A stretch of DNA of 64,000 nt, from contig NZ_JAFFJX010000002.1 of NCBI RefSeq assembly GCF_016924755.1, positions 372,001-436,000 on the forward strand. Direction: 5' to 3'. The DNA comes from Longitalea arenae. Its GTDB lineage: Bacteria > Bacteroidota > Bacteroidia > Chitinophagales > Chitinophagaceae. The position numbers and the translations under genes are program-made. Positions 24,950-34,642 of this stretch are shown one piece after another (the stretch's first letter is position 1; each line of letters opens with the position of its first letter). The notes under the pieces were generated by a model. It was not told the origin of the DNA. It made no database searches and saw only the letters and a list, made by a program, of their open reading frames with translations.

Positions 24950-26461
24950 TTGAGCGGTATAAAAAAATTAGCGGGGCAAACATTGTGGTATGGGGTCAGT
25001 AGTATATTTGCCCGTTTCCTGAATTACCTGCTTACTCCGTACCTGACTTACAAACTCAGTGGCTCAGGCTATGGAGAGATGAGCCTGGTATATGCATCCA
25101 TTCCATTTTTAAATACTATTTTTCTTTTTGGCCTTGATACTGCCTATTTCAGGTATGTTCAAAAGGAGGAGTACGCTAAAAACATTTACAATACCCTTTC
25201 TATTTCGATTTTCACCAGTACTTTTTTCTTATCGGCGCTGCTTATACTTTTTAATGATTCATTTGCCCACCTGGTATCCATCGAGGACCACCCGGAATAT
25301 ATAACCTTAAGCATATTGATCATTGCCTTCGATGCCTTGTCGGCCCTGCCATTTGCCAAACTGAGGCAGGAAAACCGGCCGGTTAAATTCGCCATGGTTC
25401 GGGTAACGGGTATTCTGATCAATATCGCTGTGATCTATTTCTTTCTGTCGGTTTGCCCCCGGCTGCTGGAACAAAATGCCAATAGTCCGCTCCTGCTGGT
25501 TTACAATAAAGATTTTGGGGTAGGTTATGTGTTGCTGGCTAATGCCATTCAATCTTTTTACCAGCTTATCATATTACGAAAAGAATTATTCGCCTTCGAT
25601 CTCAAGTTTGACCTTTCGGTATGGAAGGAGGTAATGGTGTATGCCTTACCACTGGCCTTTGCCAATTTTGCCGGCATGATCAACGAAACATTCGACCGGA
25701 TCATGTTGGGCTGGTGGGCACCGGTTCAAAACCAGGAGGCTGCCCGCTTTGAAGTGGGTACCTACAGCGCCTGTTATAAACTGGCCATCCTCATCTCACT
25801 TTTTATCCAGGCCTTCCGCATGGGCGCCGAACCATTTTTCTTTAAACAGGCCACCCAGGAAGATGCGCCCCGAACTTATGCCCGGGTTATGAAATTCTTC
25901 GTGATCACCATTACCCTCATGTTCCTGGTAGTGGCGCTTTACCTGGATGTATGGAAACATTTTATTCAAAATGAAGCCATGTGGAAAGGGCTTTCAGTAG
26001 TGCCCATTCTGTTATTTGCGAATATGTTCCTGGGCATTTATTATAATCTGAGCATCTGGTATAAGTTATCACAGAAAACCTCGGCCGGCGCCTGGATCAC
26101 GCTCATCGGGGCCTTTATTACCCTGGGAATTAATGCGGCTTTTATTCCCCGGTTCAGTTATATGGCCTGTGCCTGGGCTACTTTTTTCTGCTACGGAAGC
26201 ATGATGGCTATTTCATACATATGGGGACAAAAAAAATATCCGATCCCCTACGCTACCAAAAAGCTTTGCGCTTATATGGTAATAGTAGCCATTTTATATT
26301 TTATTCATCGTGGCATCACCGGCTGGTGGCCCGTCTCCTGGTTGAATTTCACCCTGGCAACCCTGTTCACGCTTGGCTACCTCGTATTCATACTTCGGAT
26401 AGAGCGCAAGGAATTCAGCAGACTGCCTTATGTTGGAAAAATGATCTACAAATTCATATAG
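24950..26461 (+). CDS. Polysaccharide biosynthesis protein / Wzx-type flippase (MOP superfamily)
   Basis: 503 aa with 12-14 hydrophobic segments. The N-terminus GQTLWYGVSSIFARFLNYLL is typical of lipopolysaccharide or capsule flippases of the MOP superfamily, which move lipid-linked sugars across the inner membrane. The start is TTG at 24950: the frame is closed by TAA seven nt upstream and no ATG gives the conserved N-terminus. It is not in a glycosyltransferase cluster, so the substrate is unknown. Its stop codon is followed at once by a GATTT-word array that folds back on itself. Confidence 0.88.
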   Translation: MSGIKKLAGQTLWYGVSSIFARFLNYLLTPYLTYKLSGSGYGEMSLVYASIPFLNTIFLFGLDTAYFRYVQKEEYAKNIYNTLSISIFTSTFFLSALLILFNDSFAHLVSIEDHPEYITLSILIIAFDALSALPFAKLRQENRPVKFAMVRVTGILINIAVIYFFLSVCPRLLEQNANSPLLLVYNKDFGVGYVLLANAIQSFYQLIILRKELFAFDLKFDLSVWKEVMVYALPLAFANFAGMINETFDRIMLGWWAPVQNQEAARFEVGTYSACYKLAILISLFIQAFRMGAEPFFFKQATQEDAPRTYARVMKFFVITITLMFLVVALYLDVWKHFIQNEAMWKGLSVVPILLFANMFLGIYYNLSIWYKLSQKTSAGAWITLIGAFITLGINAAFIPRFSYMACAWATFFCYGSMMAISYIWGQKKYPIPYATKKLCAYMVIVAILYFIHRGITGWWPVSWLNFTLATLFTLGYLVFILRIERKEFSRLPYVGKMIYKFI

Positions 26462-26562
26462 GATTTAGAGATTTCTGATTTAGAGATTTCTGATTTCGGG
26501 ATTTTGAGATTTCGGGATTTACGGATTTTTAAATCCTAAATCCCAAAATCACAATCAGCAAT
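26462..26562. repeat. GATTT-word array with inverted end, hairpin
   Basis: Starting directly after the flippase stop codon, nine units such as GATTTAGA, GATTTCT, GATTTCGG and GATTTACG run to 26531. The opposite words (AAATCC, AAATCCC, AAAATCAC) follow to 26562. GGGATTTACGGATTT (26514-26528) pairs with AAATCCTAAATCCC (26531-26544) with one bulge. It may serve as a shared 3' end for the two converging genes. Confidence 0.85.
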
Positions 26563-26568
26563 CGGTAC

Positions 26569-27210
26569 TTAGTCCCTGAGGAAAGGATTATGCTTTTTCT
26601 CATACCCGATGGTCGTTTGGGGGCCGTGGCCCGGGTACACTACCGTTTCGTCGGGTAAAACAAATAACTGGCTGCGGATGCTGGCAAGAAGGGTTTCCAG
26701 GTTTCCGCCCGGCAGGTCGGTTCGGCCAATGCTTTGCTGAAACAATACATCGCCGCCAAGCACAAACTGCTGCGCCTGACAATAAAATGCAATATGTCCG
26801 GGCGAATGACCAGGCGTAAACAGTACCTGTAATGTATCGTTACCCAACGCTAGGGTATCACCTTCGCGTAAAAAGATAAGGTCGCCTTTGTAATTATCGA
26901 AGGGCAGCCCCCAGGATACAGCAAAGGTTGGCGCATATTCCAGCAGTGGCTTTTCTTTTTCATGCAAATGAAGGGTGAGTCCCCAGGTATCGTGGATGAA
27001 CTTGTTTCCGAATACGTGGTCTAAATGACAATGGGTATTTAACAAATATTTAGGCGTGAGGCCGGAAGTTTGTATAAATTCTTTTAATTCATTGCGTTCA
27101 TTGCCGAAATAGCAGCCGGGGTCGATAAAGCAGCATTCGCCCGTCTCGTTATGCACCACATACGTATTCTCCTGAACCGGACTAAATGTAAAAGATGTAA
27201 CTGTTAGCAT
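26569..27210 (-). CDS. MBL-fold metallo-hydrolase (glyoxalase II-like)
   Basis: 213 aa. The zinc motif HxHxDH is in LLNTHCHLDHVFGNKF (about residues 58-68). The third ligand is in TPGHSPGHIAFYCQ, an Asp in FVLGGDVLFQQSIGRTDLPGG, and the last His in VYPGHGPQTTIGYEK. The family includes hydroxyacylglutathione hydrolases and related thioester hydrolases. Bacteroidota usually lack glutathione, so the true substrate is open. Confidence 0.87.
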   Translation of the reverse strand: MLTVTSFTFSPVQENTYVVHNETGECCFIDPGCYFGNERNELKEFIQTSGLTPKYLLNTHCHLDHVFGNKFIHDTWGLTLHLHEKEKPLLEYAPTFAVSWGLPFDNYKGDLIFLREGDTLALGNDTLQVLFTPGHSPGHIAFYCQAQQFVLGGDVLFQQSIGRTDLPGGNLETLLASIRSQLFVLPDETVVYPGHGPQTTIGYEKKHNPFLRD

Positions 27211-27283
27211 ACTCGTACCTTATTATAATTGATTTTCGCGGTATTATGGATTGTTTTAACTTTAAAACATTTAAAGACAGGCT

Positions 27284-30200
27284 ATGCAATTTCATCAGAT
27301 TCAGCCAAAGACAAAAGTATTTTATTCGTTCCCTTTACTACTTGCCTTGTTACTGCCATCCGTACTATTCGCCCAGGTGAATACTGTGGAGTTTGGAAAA
27401 AACCGGGTTCAGTACCGTAAATTCAAATGGCAATATTACCAGACTACCAATTTCAATACATATTTCTATGAAAATGGTCAAACCATCGCTAACTATGTAG
27501 CACAGGTGGCTGAAAGTGAATTGCCCGGTCTGGAACAATTTGTAGAATACGGCCTGCAACGCCGCGCCAATATTGTTATATACAATCATTTTGATGAATT
27601 ACGGCAATCGAATATCGGCCTGAACCTCGACTGGCAAACAACCGGGGGAACCACCAAGCTGGTGAATAACAAAATGGTGATCTACTTCGATGGCGATCAT
27701 TCGAAATTGCGCAAACAGATCCGGCAGGGTATTGCCCGTATCCTGGTAGATAATATCCTTTTCGGTGACGACCTGGGTGAGTTTGCTACCAACCAGGCAT
27801 TGCTCGACCTTCCCAAATGGCTGGTTGACGGTTACGTTGATTATGTTGCTGAAGAATGGAGCCCCGAATACGATAATGAGTTGAAACTGGCCCTGCTTTC
27901 AGGCGAATACCGTAACTTTTACCAGTTGGCTTATGAAAAGCCGCTATTGGCCGGACACGCATTCTGGCATTACCTGGCTGAAAAATATAAAAAAGAGAAC
28001 GTCACCTACTTCTTATACCTGTCGCGGGTGTACCGCAACCTGAACAGCGCCTCTCAACGCATAGCCAAAAAGAAGTTCAAGGAAGTGCTGAAGGATTTCA
28101 TGATGGAGAGAACGGAATTGTATGAGAAGGACCTGCGCGGACGGCGCGATATCCCTAAAGGAACGGTCGCCATTGTTGAAGAAGTGACCCACAATAAAGA
28201 CTTTCTTCATTTTACCGCCAACCCGGCGCCCCGCAGTCAAACCTATGCAGTAGTAGAATTTATCAAAGGTCAGTACCGGGTCGTTTTGTGGGATAATATG
28301 ACAGTTAGAAAGGTGCTGTTAAAAACAGGCGTGCGGGCGAACGAGAACGAGATCAACCCCAATTATCCCCTGCTCGCCTGGGATGGCAAAGGCACCCGCC
28401 TCGCCTGCATTTACTGGTCGGAAGGGAAAGTGAACTTGTTCGTGTACGATATGGTAGCCCGCTTCAAACGGGTAAAACAGGTAATACCCCATTTTGAACA
28501 GATCCAGGATATGAAGTTCATGCTGAACTCCAATACCCTGCTGTTAAGTGCTGTTCGCAACGGTCAGTCAGACATTTACATTTACGATATCGAAAAAGAC
28601 ACCTACGAGCAGGTTACCAACGATGCTTATGCCGACCTCGACGCAAGTTTTGTAGCCTTCCCCAATAAAACAGGTATCATTTTCTCCAGCAACCGGCCCG
28701 ACGCTACCACCCGGGGCGGCGATACAGCCGTGGCTTCCCCACGCTTTAATATTTTCCTGACCGACGTTTATAATAAGAGCGAGTTCAGGCAGATCACCCA
28801 GTTAACAAAAATGAAGTATGGGAATGCGCGCTTTCCCATGCAGTATAATACCTACCACTTCACTTTTGTAAGTGATGAAACCGGGATCTCCAACCGATTT
28901 GCCGGCTTCTTCAACACCGTACGGGCCGGCCTCGATACGGTGGTACTGGTAGGCGACCAGGTATTGCGCAACCCTGATCCCATGGAGATCGATTCAACGC
29001 TGAAAGCCTGGGGTAAAACGGAACCCGATTCTGTATTCACTTTTTCAGTGACCAACGATTCGGCCTATGTGTTCCCCATCACCAACTACCAAAGCGCCCT
29101 CCTGGAAACCAAAATAGCCGGTTACCAGGGCCAGGTAAGTGAAGTAAGGCAACAGGGAAACCTGAAGTTCTTATATCGCCTAAAAGTAGATGACGCTACA
29201 CTGCGCAGACGTAATCTTAACCCCCGGCCTACAGAATACCGGCGAAAGACCATTATAGCCGAACAGGCGGCCAGCGGGGCAGCGATACAGTTCAACAAAA
29301 CAAGCACCCAACCCGATAACCAGAAAGTCAGCGATATTTTTGAGACCGGATTTGAGAAAGAGAAAAAAGACAGTGCTCAGGCACAACCGCCACAACCAGG
29401 GAATGTACCCCTGGTACCTACTGTTCCTGACGCCAAAGAAGAGGAAAATGAATCGGTGCTGAAAAAAGCCAAACGATTCGATTATAAACTGAAATTCTCT
29501 GTAGACAATTTCACCGGCGGTTTTAACAATGACGTGCTTATCAGCCGCTACCAACCGTATACAGGCGGATTACCGATCGTATTGCAAAGCGGCGGGGCTT
29601 TCAACGGTATGCTGAAAGCTTCCATTTTCGATCTGTTCGAAGACATTCGCTTTACGGGCGCAATGCGCCTGCCACTGATCGGTGGCATTGGAACCGGCGC
29701 CTCGATTGGCGGTGGCGGTGGCTCCGGCACAAACATTTTTGTACCCGTTAACCAGTCCCTGTTCGATGGCGGCGGCGAGTGGTATGGCCGGGTTGATTAC
29801 CTGAAAAAGAGGCTCGATTACTCGTTGATCTATTATCGCCGTACCGACCTGGGCAATGTATCCGGCCTGAACGGCACATCAGAAGAGTTCGAAGGAAAAT
29901 CATATACCAACCTGTACCAGGCGGTGGTCAAATATCCGTTCGACAGGGTACGCAGCATCCGCTTATCTGCCGGTATCCGTACCGATAAAGTGGTGGTGCG
30001 TGGTACTCAGTTTGACACGGTAACCCTGAAAACACAGGACCTCAACAAACAAACCTTTGCGGTTACCCGCCTGGAATACGTACATGATGACGCCATTCAA
30101 AAAGCAACCAATATCTGGAACGGCTTGCGGTATAAGATCTATATGGACCTCAATGGCCAGATCAGTAAACCATCTGAAGGCAACCTGAAGCCTGGACGTT

Positions 30201-30805
30201 TCACATATAACTTCGGTTTTGACGGCCGTTATTATTATCCCATTTACCGGAATTTCATTTGGGCCGGCCGTGTAGCAGGCGATTTCTCGTGGGGCAGCCA
30301 GAAAATCGTTTACTATCTGGGTGGTGTAGATGGCTGGATGTTCCCCAAATACAGTGAGAATCCGAGGCCAGCGGATCCTACGTACGCCTTCCAGTCACTG
30401 GCAGTGAATATGCGCGGTTTCCCGCAAAACGTGGCCAATGGTAATAATGCGGTGATCATCAACAGCGAATTCCGCTTACCGGTCTTTTCTACCCTGTTCA
30501 ATAAACCGATCAACAATGCCTTCCTGCGCAATTTCCAGCTTATACAGTTCATCGACCTGGGCAGCGCCTGGAACGGTACCTACAGCAAACTGGCAAGACC
30601 ACAGGTGGTATATACAAACCCTGATATTCCACAAACACAGGTGCTCATCAAAGCCGGTGGCATAGGACCTTTTGTTGGCGGTTATGGATTTGGCGCCCGC
30701 AGCACCCTGCTGGGTTATTTCCTTCGCCTCGATGCGGGCTGGGAAATGAATGTGTTCTTCAAAGGAAAACCCTATTTACATTTTGCCATGGGTGTAGACT
30801 TTTAA
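27284..30805 (+). CDS. Large envelope protein: inactive peptidase-like, beta-propeller and C-terminal barrel regions
   Basis: 1173 aa. Signal peptide about 1-31 (LLALLLPSVLFAQ). Residues about 40-280 resemble a gluzincin peptidase, but the place of HExxH reads RKQIRQGIARILV, so it is probably not catalytic. Residues about 290-560 show PD40/TolB-like propeller strands (LLSAVRNGQSDIYIYDIEKD; IIFSSNRPD). A low-complexity linker (about 690-730) precedes about 430 residues of alternating strands ending GVDF, typical of an outer-membrane beta-barrel of the surface antigen type (GYGFGARSTLLGYFLRLDAGW). The role is unknown; a surface sensor or assembly factor is possible. It ends with a strong terminator. 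Confidence 0.75.
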   Translation: MQFHQIQPKTKVFYSFPLLLALLLPSVLFAQVNTVEFGKNRVQYRKFKWQYYQTTNFNTYFYENGQTIANYVAQVAESELPGLEQFVEYGLQRRANIVIYNHFDELRQSNIGLNLDWQTTGGTTKLVNNKMVIYFDGDHSKLRKQIRQGIARILVDNILFGDDLGEFATNQALLDLPKWLVDGYVDYVAEEWSPEYDNELKLALLSGEYRNFYQLAYEKPLLAGHAFWHYLAEKYKKENVTYFLYLSRVYRNLNSASQRIAKKKFKEVLKDFMMERTELYEKDLRGRRDIPKGTVAIVEEVTHNKDFLHFTANPAPRSQTYAVVEFIKGQYRVVLWDNMTVRKVLLKTGVRANENEINPNYPLLAWDGKGTRLACIYWSEGKVNLFVYDMVARFKRVKQVIPHFEQIQDMKFMLNSNTLLLSAVRNGQSDIYIYDIEKDTYEQVTNDAYADLDASFVAFPNKTGIIFSSNRPDATTRGGDTAVASPRFNIFLTDVYNKSEFRQITQLTKMKYGNARFPMQYNTYHFTFVSDETGISNRFAGFFNTVRAGLDTVVLVGDQVLRNPDPMEIDSTLKAWGKTEPDSVFTFSVTNDSAYVFPITNYQSALLETKIAGYQGQVSEVRQQGNLKFLYRLKVDDATLRRRNLNPRPTEYRRKTIIAEQAASGAAIQFNKTSTQPDNQKVSDIFETGFEKEKKDSAQAQPPQPGNVPLVPTVPDAKEEENESVLKKAKRFDYKLKFSVDNFTGGFNNDVLISRYQPYTGGLPIVLQSGGAFNGMLKASIFDLFEDIRFTGAMRLPLIGGIGTGASIGGGGGSGTNIFVPVNQSLFDGGGEWYGRVDYLKKRLDYSLIYYRRTDLGNVSGLNGTSEEFEGKSYTNLYQAVVKYPFDRVRSIRLSAGIRTDKVVVRGTQFDTVTLKTQDLNKQTFAVTRLEYVHDDAIQKATNIWNGLRYKIYMDLNGQISKPSEGNLKPGRFTYNFGFDGRYYYPIYRNFIWAGRVAGDFSWGSQKIVYYLGGVDGWMFPKYSENPRPADPTYAFQSLAVNMRGFPQNVANGNNAVIINSEFRLPVFSTLFNKPINNAFLRNFQLIQFIDLGSAWNGTYSKLARPQVVYTNPDIPQTQVLIKAGGIGPFVGGYGFGARSTLLGYFLRLDAGWEMNVFFKGKPYLHFAMGVDF

Positions 30806-30826
30806 TTGCCGTTAACAACAATACTT

Positions 30827-30860
30827 AAAGCCCCCGGAAAACCGGGGGCTTTTTATTTTA
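30827..30860 (+). terminator. Terminator of the 1173-aa protein gene
   Basis: AAAGCCCCCGG and CCGGGGGCTTT pair around an AAAA loop, followed by TTATTTTA. It lies 21 nt after the stop codon. Confidence 0.9.
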
Positions 30861-30881
30861 CAGGTAACTGATCAAAAAAAT

Positions 30882-30911
30882 AAGGCGCTATGAGAACAAA
30901 GCGCCTTTTTG
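30882..30911 (+). terminator. Second hairpin with T-run
   Basis: AAGGCGC and GCGCCTT around a 12-nt loop, followed by TTTG. A backup terminator for the same gene or a convergent-end hairpin. Confidence 0.5.
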
Positions 30912-30972
30912 TGGATAAACCAACCGCTATATTGGAAGGGCTCGCGCATGCGGAGCACGTATAGCGTCTGGA

Positions 30973-31683
30973 TCAGTGAATAGCTTTATGCAATCTTTTT
31001 ATGGTGAGGTATACAAGCGTCATAAAAACCGAGAAACAGGCAACCATGCCCCAGGCATACACATGCTGTACCGGATGTAAGAACATTTTTACCAAATAAG
31101 CCACAACGCCCAGGGGATTGGTAATGATATTCCAGCTATTGAAGCGGGGATAACGGCCCATATAAACGCCCAATGCATTTAAAAACATGATAGGATAAAT
31201 GAATAACAGCTCATGTTTGCCCCGTAAGTATGGCTGGATCATTTTTTCCATTTGCCGTACCGATAAAACGCCGAGCAACAACCCATTCCAGGCAAAAGAA
31301 ATGATCAATGCCAGATCGAACCAATTGGGCACATTGTGATATTTTCCCAAATGAAAAAGATCGGTAAGAATGTAAAATGAGTTAGGGACAAACAGCAGCC
31401 ATACGAATGAGATCATGGCAAACTTCCCGGGCTGGGCCTGCAAGGCCGGCCGCTTTTGCAACCACGACGAGATCATATAGGGCAGCCAGGCCAGGAAAAG
31501 ATTCCAGTTCATGAAGATGAAGGTGAACCGGTCGGTATACACAATGCGCGCCAGCACAAGGGCGATACTAAAGGCCATTGACAGGGCCAGCATGCGATCT
31601 ATTTCACTGCCGGGTAACTTAATTGATGATAAGGCATAGCCATTCGCCGGTTTACCAAAACGTTTTATTTGCGCTAATTTCAT
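30973..31683 (-). CDS. DUF1361 family membrane protein
   Basis: 236 aa, six to seven membrane segments. The conserved motifs MNWNLFLAWLPYMIS, WLLFVPNSFYILTDLFHL and NGLLLGVLSVRQME identify DUF1361, whose function is unknown. The start is ATG at 31683, one base after the kinase stop codon, so it is translationally close to dgkA. Last gene of a minus-strand cluster of membrane proteins (30973-35612). Confidence 0.88.
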   Translation of the reverse strand: MKLAQIKRFGKPANGYALSSIKLPGSEIDRMLALSMAFSIALVLARIVYTDRFTFIFMNWNLFLAWLPYMISSWLQKRPALQAQPGKFAMISFVWLLFVPNSFYILTDLFHLGKYHNVPNWFDLALIISFAWNGLLLGVLSVRQMEKMIQPYLRGKHELLFIYPIMFLNALGVYMGRYPRFNSWNIITNPLGVVAYLVKMFLHPVQHVYAWGMVACFSVFMTLVYLTIKRLHKAIH

Positions 31684-31684
31684 T

Positions 31685-32059
31685 TTAAAATAGTTTGGGA
31701 ATGAATACAACGAGGCCTACCACCACTGCAGTGAGCGCCGCAATGAGTACGGCGCCGGCAGCGAGGTCTTTAATGAATTTTATTTCAGGGTGCCGCTGAT
31801 CAGAAACAAAATCCATTACCCGCTCGATACAGGTATTGAACATTTCGGCCACCCAAACAAATCCGATCGCAAATACCAGGGCCAGCAATTCATGTTTCGT
31901 AACGCCTACCAGGGCGGCCAGGGTAAATACCACGATGGTAGCCATAAAATGGATCCAGGCATTATGCTCTTTGAGCAAAAAAGCACCCAGTCCCTCAAAG
32001 GCAAACCGGAAGCTTCTGATTCTTGACCGGATTGAAAAGTCCTCCTGTTGTGACTTCAT
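31685..32059 (-). CDS. Diacylglycerol kinase family protein (prokaryotic DgkA/undecaprenol kinase type)
   Basis: 124 aa, three membrane helices. The signature EMFNTCIERVMDFVSD (ExxNTxIE) and DLAAGAVLIAA near the C-terminus mark the DgkA/DgkB-type integral membrane kinases. They phosphorylate diacylglycerol or undecaprenol; in Gram-negatives the role is recycling of diacylglycerol made during envelope polymer synthesis. Start MKSQQEDFSIRSRIRSFRFA is normal. Confidence 0.92.
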   Translation of the reverse strand: MKSQQEDFSIRSRIRSFRFAFEGLGAFLLKEHNAWIHFMATIVVFTLAALVGVTKHELLALVFAIGFVWVAEMFNTCIERVMDFVSDQRHPEIKFIKDLAAGAVLIAALTAVVVGLVVFIPKLF

Positions 32060-32087
32060 AACTTCGTTTTATAAATAGTTAATAATC

Positions 32088-32498
32088 TTATATTTCCGAA
32101 TACAATTTCGTAATCGATCGGCGGGTTGTAAATACCGCGATCAACAGCCCTGCTATCGTGGTACGCATTAATTGAACCGCATAAGAATCAGGTACAAATA
32201 ATGCACCCTTTTCGATGACTGAAAAAAACATATAGAACAGCACAACGACAATGATCAAATGGAATGTGAGCCAGGCTATTCTGGCCGGTATACTGTAAGG
32301 CAGCATGGTTGAAATATTCAGCAATGGAGCAATGATGATGATCAATGGAACGGTAGTTATATAACCTGCCACCAATACGATCACCGATCCCAGCATATCG
32401 AAAATATCACCGGTTAAGGCTGCCCATGTTCCGAAAAACAAGGCGTTCAGGAATACAGTCTTCCACCACAGCTTTGCACTTACTGATAATAATTTCAT
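32088..32498 (-). CDS. Small integral membrane protein, unknown function
   Basis: 136 aa from ATG 32498, four predicted membrane segments, basic C-terminus (TTRRSITKLYSEI). I chose this start because it begins MKLLSVSAKLWWKTVFLN, six nt after the stop of the upstream DUF4173-like gene; longer starts would overlap that gene. No family recognised. Part of the wHTH-controlled membrane cluster. Confidence 0.65.
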   Translation of the reverse strand: MKLLSVSAKLWWKTVFLNALFFGTWAALTGDIFDMLGSVIVLVAGYITTVPLIIIIAPLLNISTMLPYSIPARIAWLTFHLIIVVVLFYMFFSVIEKGALFVPDSYAVQLMRTTIAGLLIAVFTTRRSITKLYSEI

Positions 32499-32505
32499 AT
32501 AAGCT

Positions 32506-34089
32506 TTATTGGGTAAGGGTGATGCGTTTCTTCCTTTGAAAATACCGTTTTGTATATGCATCTGCATAATTCCACGACAACCAGGAGTACTGCTGCTGCT
32601 TAACTGCAAATTGTTTTTCCCGCTGCTTTAACTGTTCAATAAAACAGGTATCACAGGAAGGGGCATTTACATCGCGCATGGTTACCTGTAATTGATTCTG
32701 GCGTTGTTGCAAGGATGTTATATTGGTATCGAGCAGGGGCAATGTCTTGTCTGACAAGGACAAGAGGAATGGCACATCCAGGTCAACGGTGTTTTGTCTT
32801 TTCAGGTTATAAGCGGCAATGAATTCATCCCAGTGAATGGTAGTTGCCAGCACCAGGATCACGATACCCGCCCATGCATTTACCCTGAACAGGAAGTAAT
32901 TGGTTTTCCGGCTCCATATTTTCAGGAATACGGTCAACAGGCCTACCAGCACCATTAGCAAAAAGAACAACACACCTATCCTTTTATAAGCAAGGCCATG
33001 CCTGAGAATATAATAGTAATCGCGCAGGAAAACAGAGCCCACCAACATCGCGTTCTGAATGATCCAGGCATAAGCGCCATACTTTAACCATTTATTCCGC
33101 TTATAAAAGTTCAGGTTGCCCTTAAAGAAGAACAATAAGATCACCATCGCCAGTACAATGGATACGATCAGCAGTTCCGTTCCTTCATGCACCATTTTGT
33201 ATACGGGTTCTCCTGTTTTATACTGAAAATGCAACCAGAGGAAGTTCAGGTCTATGGCATTCACTACCAGCAACAATACATTCAATAACAGGAGGCTGAT
33301 GATACCGGTGGTATTTTCATTTTTTAATGACAACATACCGCTGGCCATTTTGCCCATGATCAATTCAACGAATTGAAAAAAAGCGCCGCTTCTTTTCTCA
33401 TGTAACGTTTTGCGGGTTCTTTGCAATCCGTCGTTCAACCCGGCTTCACGGACGCTGAAGTAATCCAGTTTACTTTTCAGCAGAATGGAACCGGTGATCA
33501 GCAGTCCCAACAACAGGAACAATAAGCGTTGCCAGGAGAAGAAATCGAAAAAATGACTAAAGAACAATTCCAACTGAACACCGATCTGGGCGGCAATTGA
33601 CGAGAAAACACTGTTAGCCACCCGGTAAATACAAAAGAATACAACCAGTAATATAAGCGGGAATACGGCAAACCGAATAAGCCGGCTGAAGCCTTTTCCT
33701 TTAACGGCCGGCTTCCTGCTGAACCGGATAGGCTCTACAAAAGACGCCACCACCATTACAATATTCATCAACATGGAGCCACCGGCATACCAAACAGAAC
33801 GGTGGCTGTATTCAGCAAAACCCGCCACCAGCAACAAGGTAATGAAAAAAGCAATTTTACTGAGCTCGGTGTTATGCACTACGAGCATGGCCAAACAAAC
33901 CAGGTGCCCGAGCAACAACCAGTTCACCGCGGCAGATCTACGGGCCTGGGGATACAGGTAGAACAATGCCGATAATAAAAAAGCATCGAACAAGACAGTA
34001 TTAATGGCCAGTTTTTCATTCCAGAAGACGAGGTTAAACAAAACAGCACCTGCTGTTACCAAAACAATTTTTACAAGGTCTCTATTCAT
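32506..34089 (-). CDS. DUF4173/DUF4153-like polytopic membrane protein
   Basis: About 527 aa with 10-12 membrane segments and a C-terminal soluble tail carrying CDTC. The pattern (AINTVLFDAFLLSALFYLYP near the N-terminus, repeated KNxxxYKRNKWLKYG blocks) fits the DUF4153/DUF4173 group of unknown function. ATG 34089 (MNRDLVKIVLVTAG) puts the first membrane helix at the N-terminus. Two further in-frame ATGs at 34113 and 34137 sit in repeated AGTATAGCCATGAA words and could also be used. It belongs to the operon with the winged-helix regulator. Confidence 0.72.
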   Translation of the reverse strand: MNRDLVKIVLVTAGAVLFNLVFWNEKLAINTVLFDAFLLSALFYLYPQARRSAAVNWLLLGHLVCLAMLVVHNTELSKIAFFITLLLVAGFAEYSHRSVWYAGGSMLMNIVMVVASFVEPIRFSRKPAVKGKGFSRLIRFAVFPLILLVVFFCIYRVANSVFSSIAAQIGVQLELFFSHFFDFFSWQRLLFLLLGLLITGSILLKSKLDYFSVREAGLNDGLQRTRKTLHEKRSGAFFQFVELIMGKMASGMLSLKNENTTGIISLLLLNVLLLVVNAIDLNFLWLHFQYKTGEPVYKMVHEGTELLIVSIVLAMVILLFFFKGNLNFYKRNKWLKYGAYAWIIQNAMLVGSVFLRDYYYILRHGLAYKRIGVLFFLLMVLVGLLTVFLKIWSRKTNYFLFRVNAWAGIVILVLATTIHWDEFIAAYNLKRQNTVDLDVPFLLSLSDKTLPLLDTNITSLQQRQNQLQVTMRDVNAPSCDTCFIEQLKQREKQFAVKQQQYSWLSWNYADAYTKRYFQRKKRITLTQ

Positions 34090-34156
34090 AGTGTCGTTAT
34101 TTTCGTATTTCATGGCTATACTTTGAAGGCTGTTCATGGCTATACTTTTTGAATTT

Positions 34157-34597
34157 TTATTCGTGGCTATACGTTTGATGGTAATCACTCCCCAGTTTTA
34201 TAAGTGATCTGTAGTGAATTGAAACGGCAATTAGTCCAGAAAGCAAGGCGATCCCCAGCAGCGAGGCCATAAGCCGATAATCACCAATACCTACCAGGCC
34301 CCAAAAGCATATAAACACAAGTACCGTAACGAAGACGCTTAGGATAATAACAAAGCCAAATATCTTTGACCCGCTTTTATGGGTATACACACAATGTTTA
34401 ATGAGATAATATAATGCTGCCATAACCGGTAAAGAAAAAACGCTTCCCCAAAGAAGTCCCGCCAGAAAAAACTGCCCGGTATACCTGGTGATTGAAAAGT
34501 CGTCGAGATAGAACGCTCCCAATGCTGCATTGGTTATTACGGCTACGAGCCATATTCTGACGGCCAGCCATAATTGTTTTAATAAGTTGTTATTCAT
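34157..34597 (-). CDS. Membrane protein, unknown function
   Basis: 146 aa from ATG 34597 (MNNNLLKQLWLAVRIW), four membrane segments. No family recognised. It sits between the winged-helix regulator gene (46 nt upstream) and the DUF4173-like gene, in the same direction. Confidence 0.65.
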   Translation of the reverse strand: MNNNLLKQLWLAVRIWLVAVITNAALGAFYLDDFSITRYTGQFFLAGLLWGSVFSLPVMAALYYLIKHCVYTHKSGSKIFGFVIILSVFVTVLVFICFWGLVGIGDYRLMASLLGIALLSGLIAVSIHYRSLIKLGSDYHQTYSHE

Positions 34598-34642
34598 AAT
34601 TGATAAAGTGCTTTGTATTTCAAAGTGTAAGGACAAAAAAAA

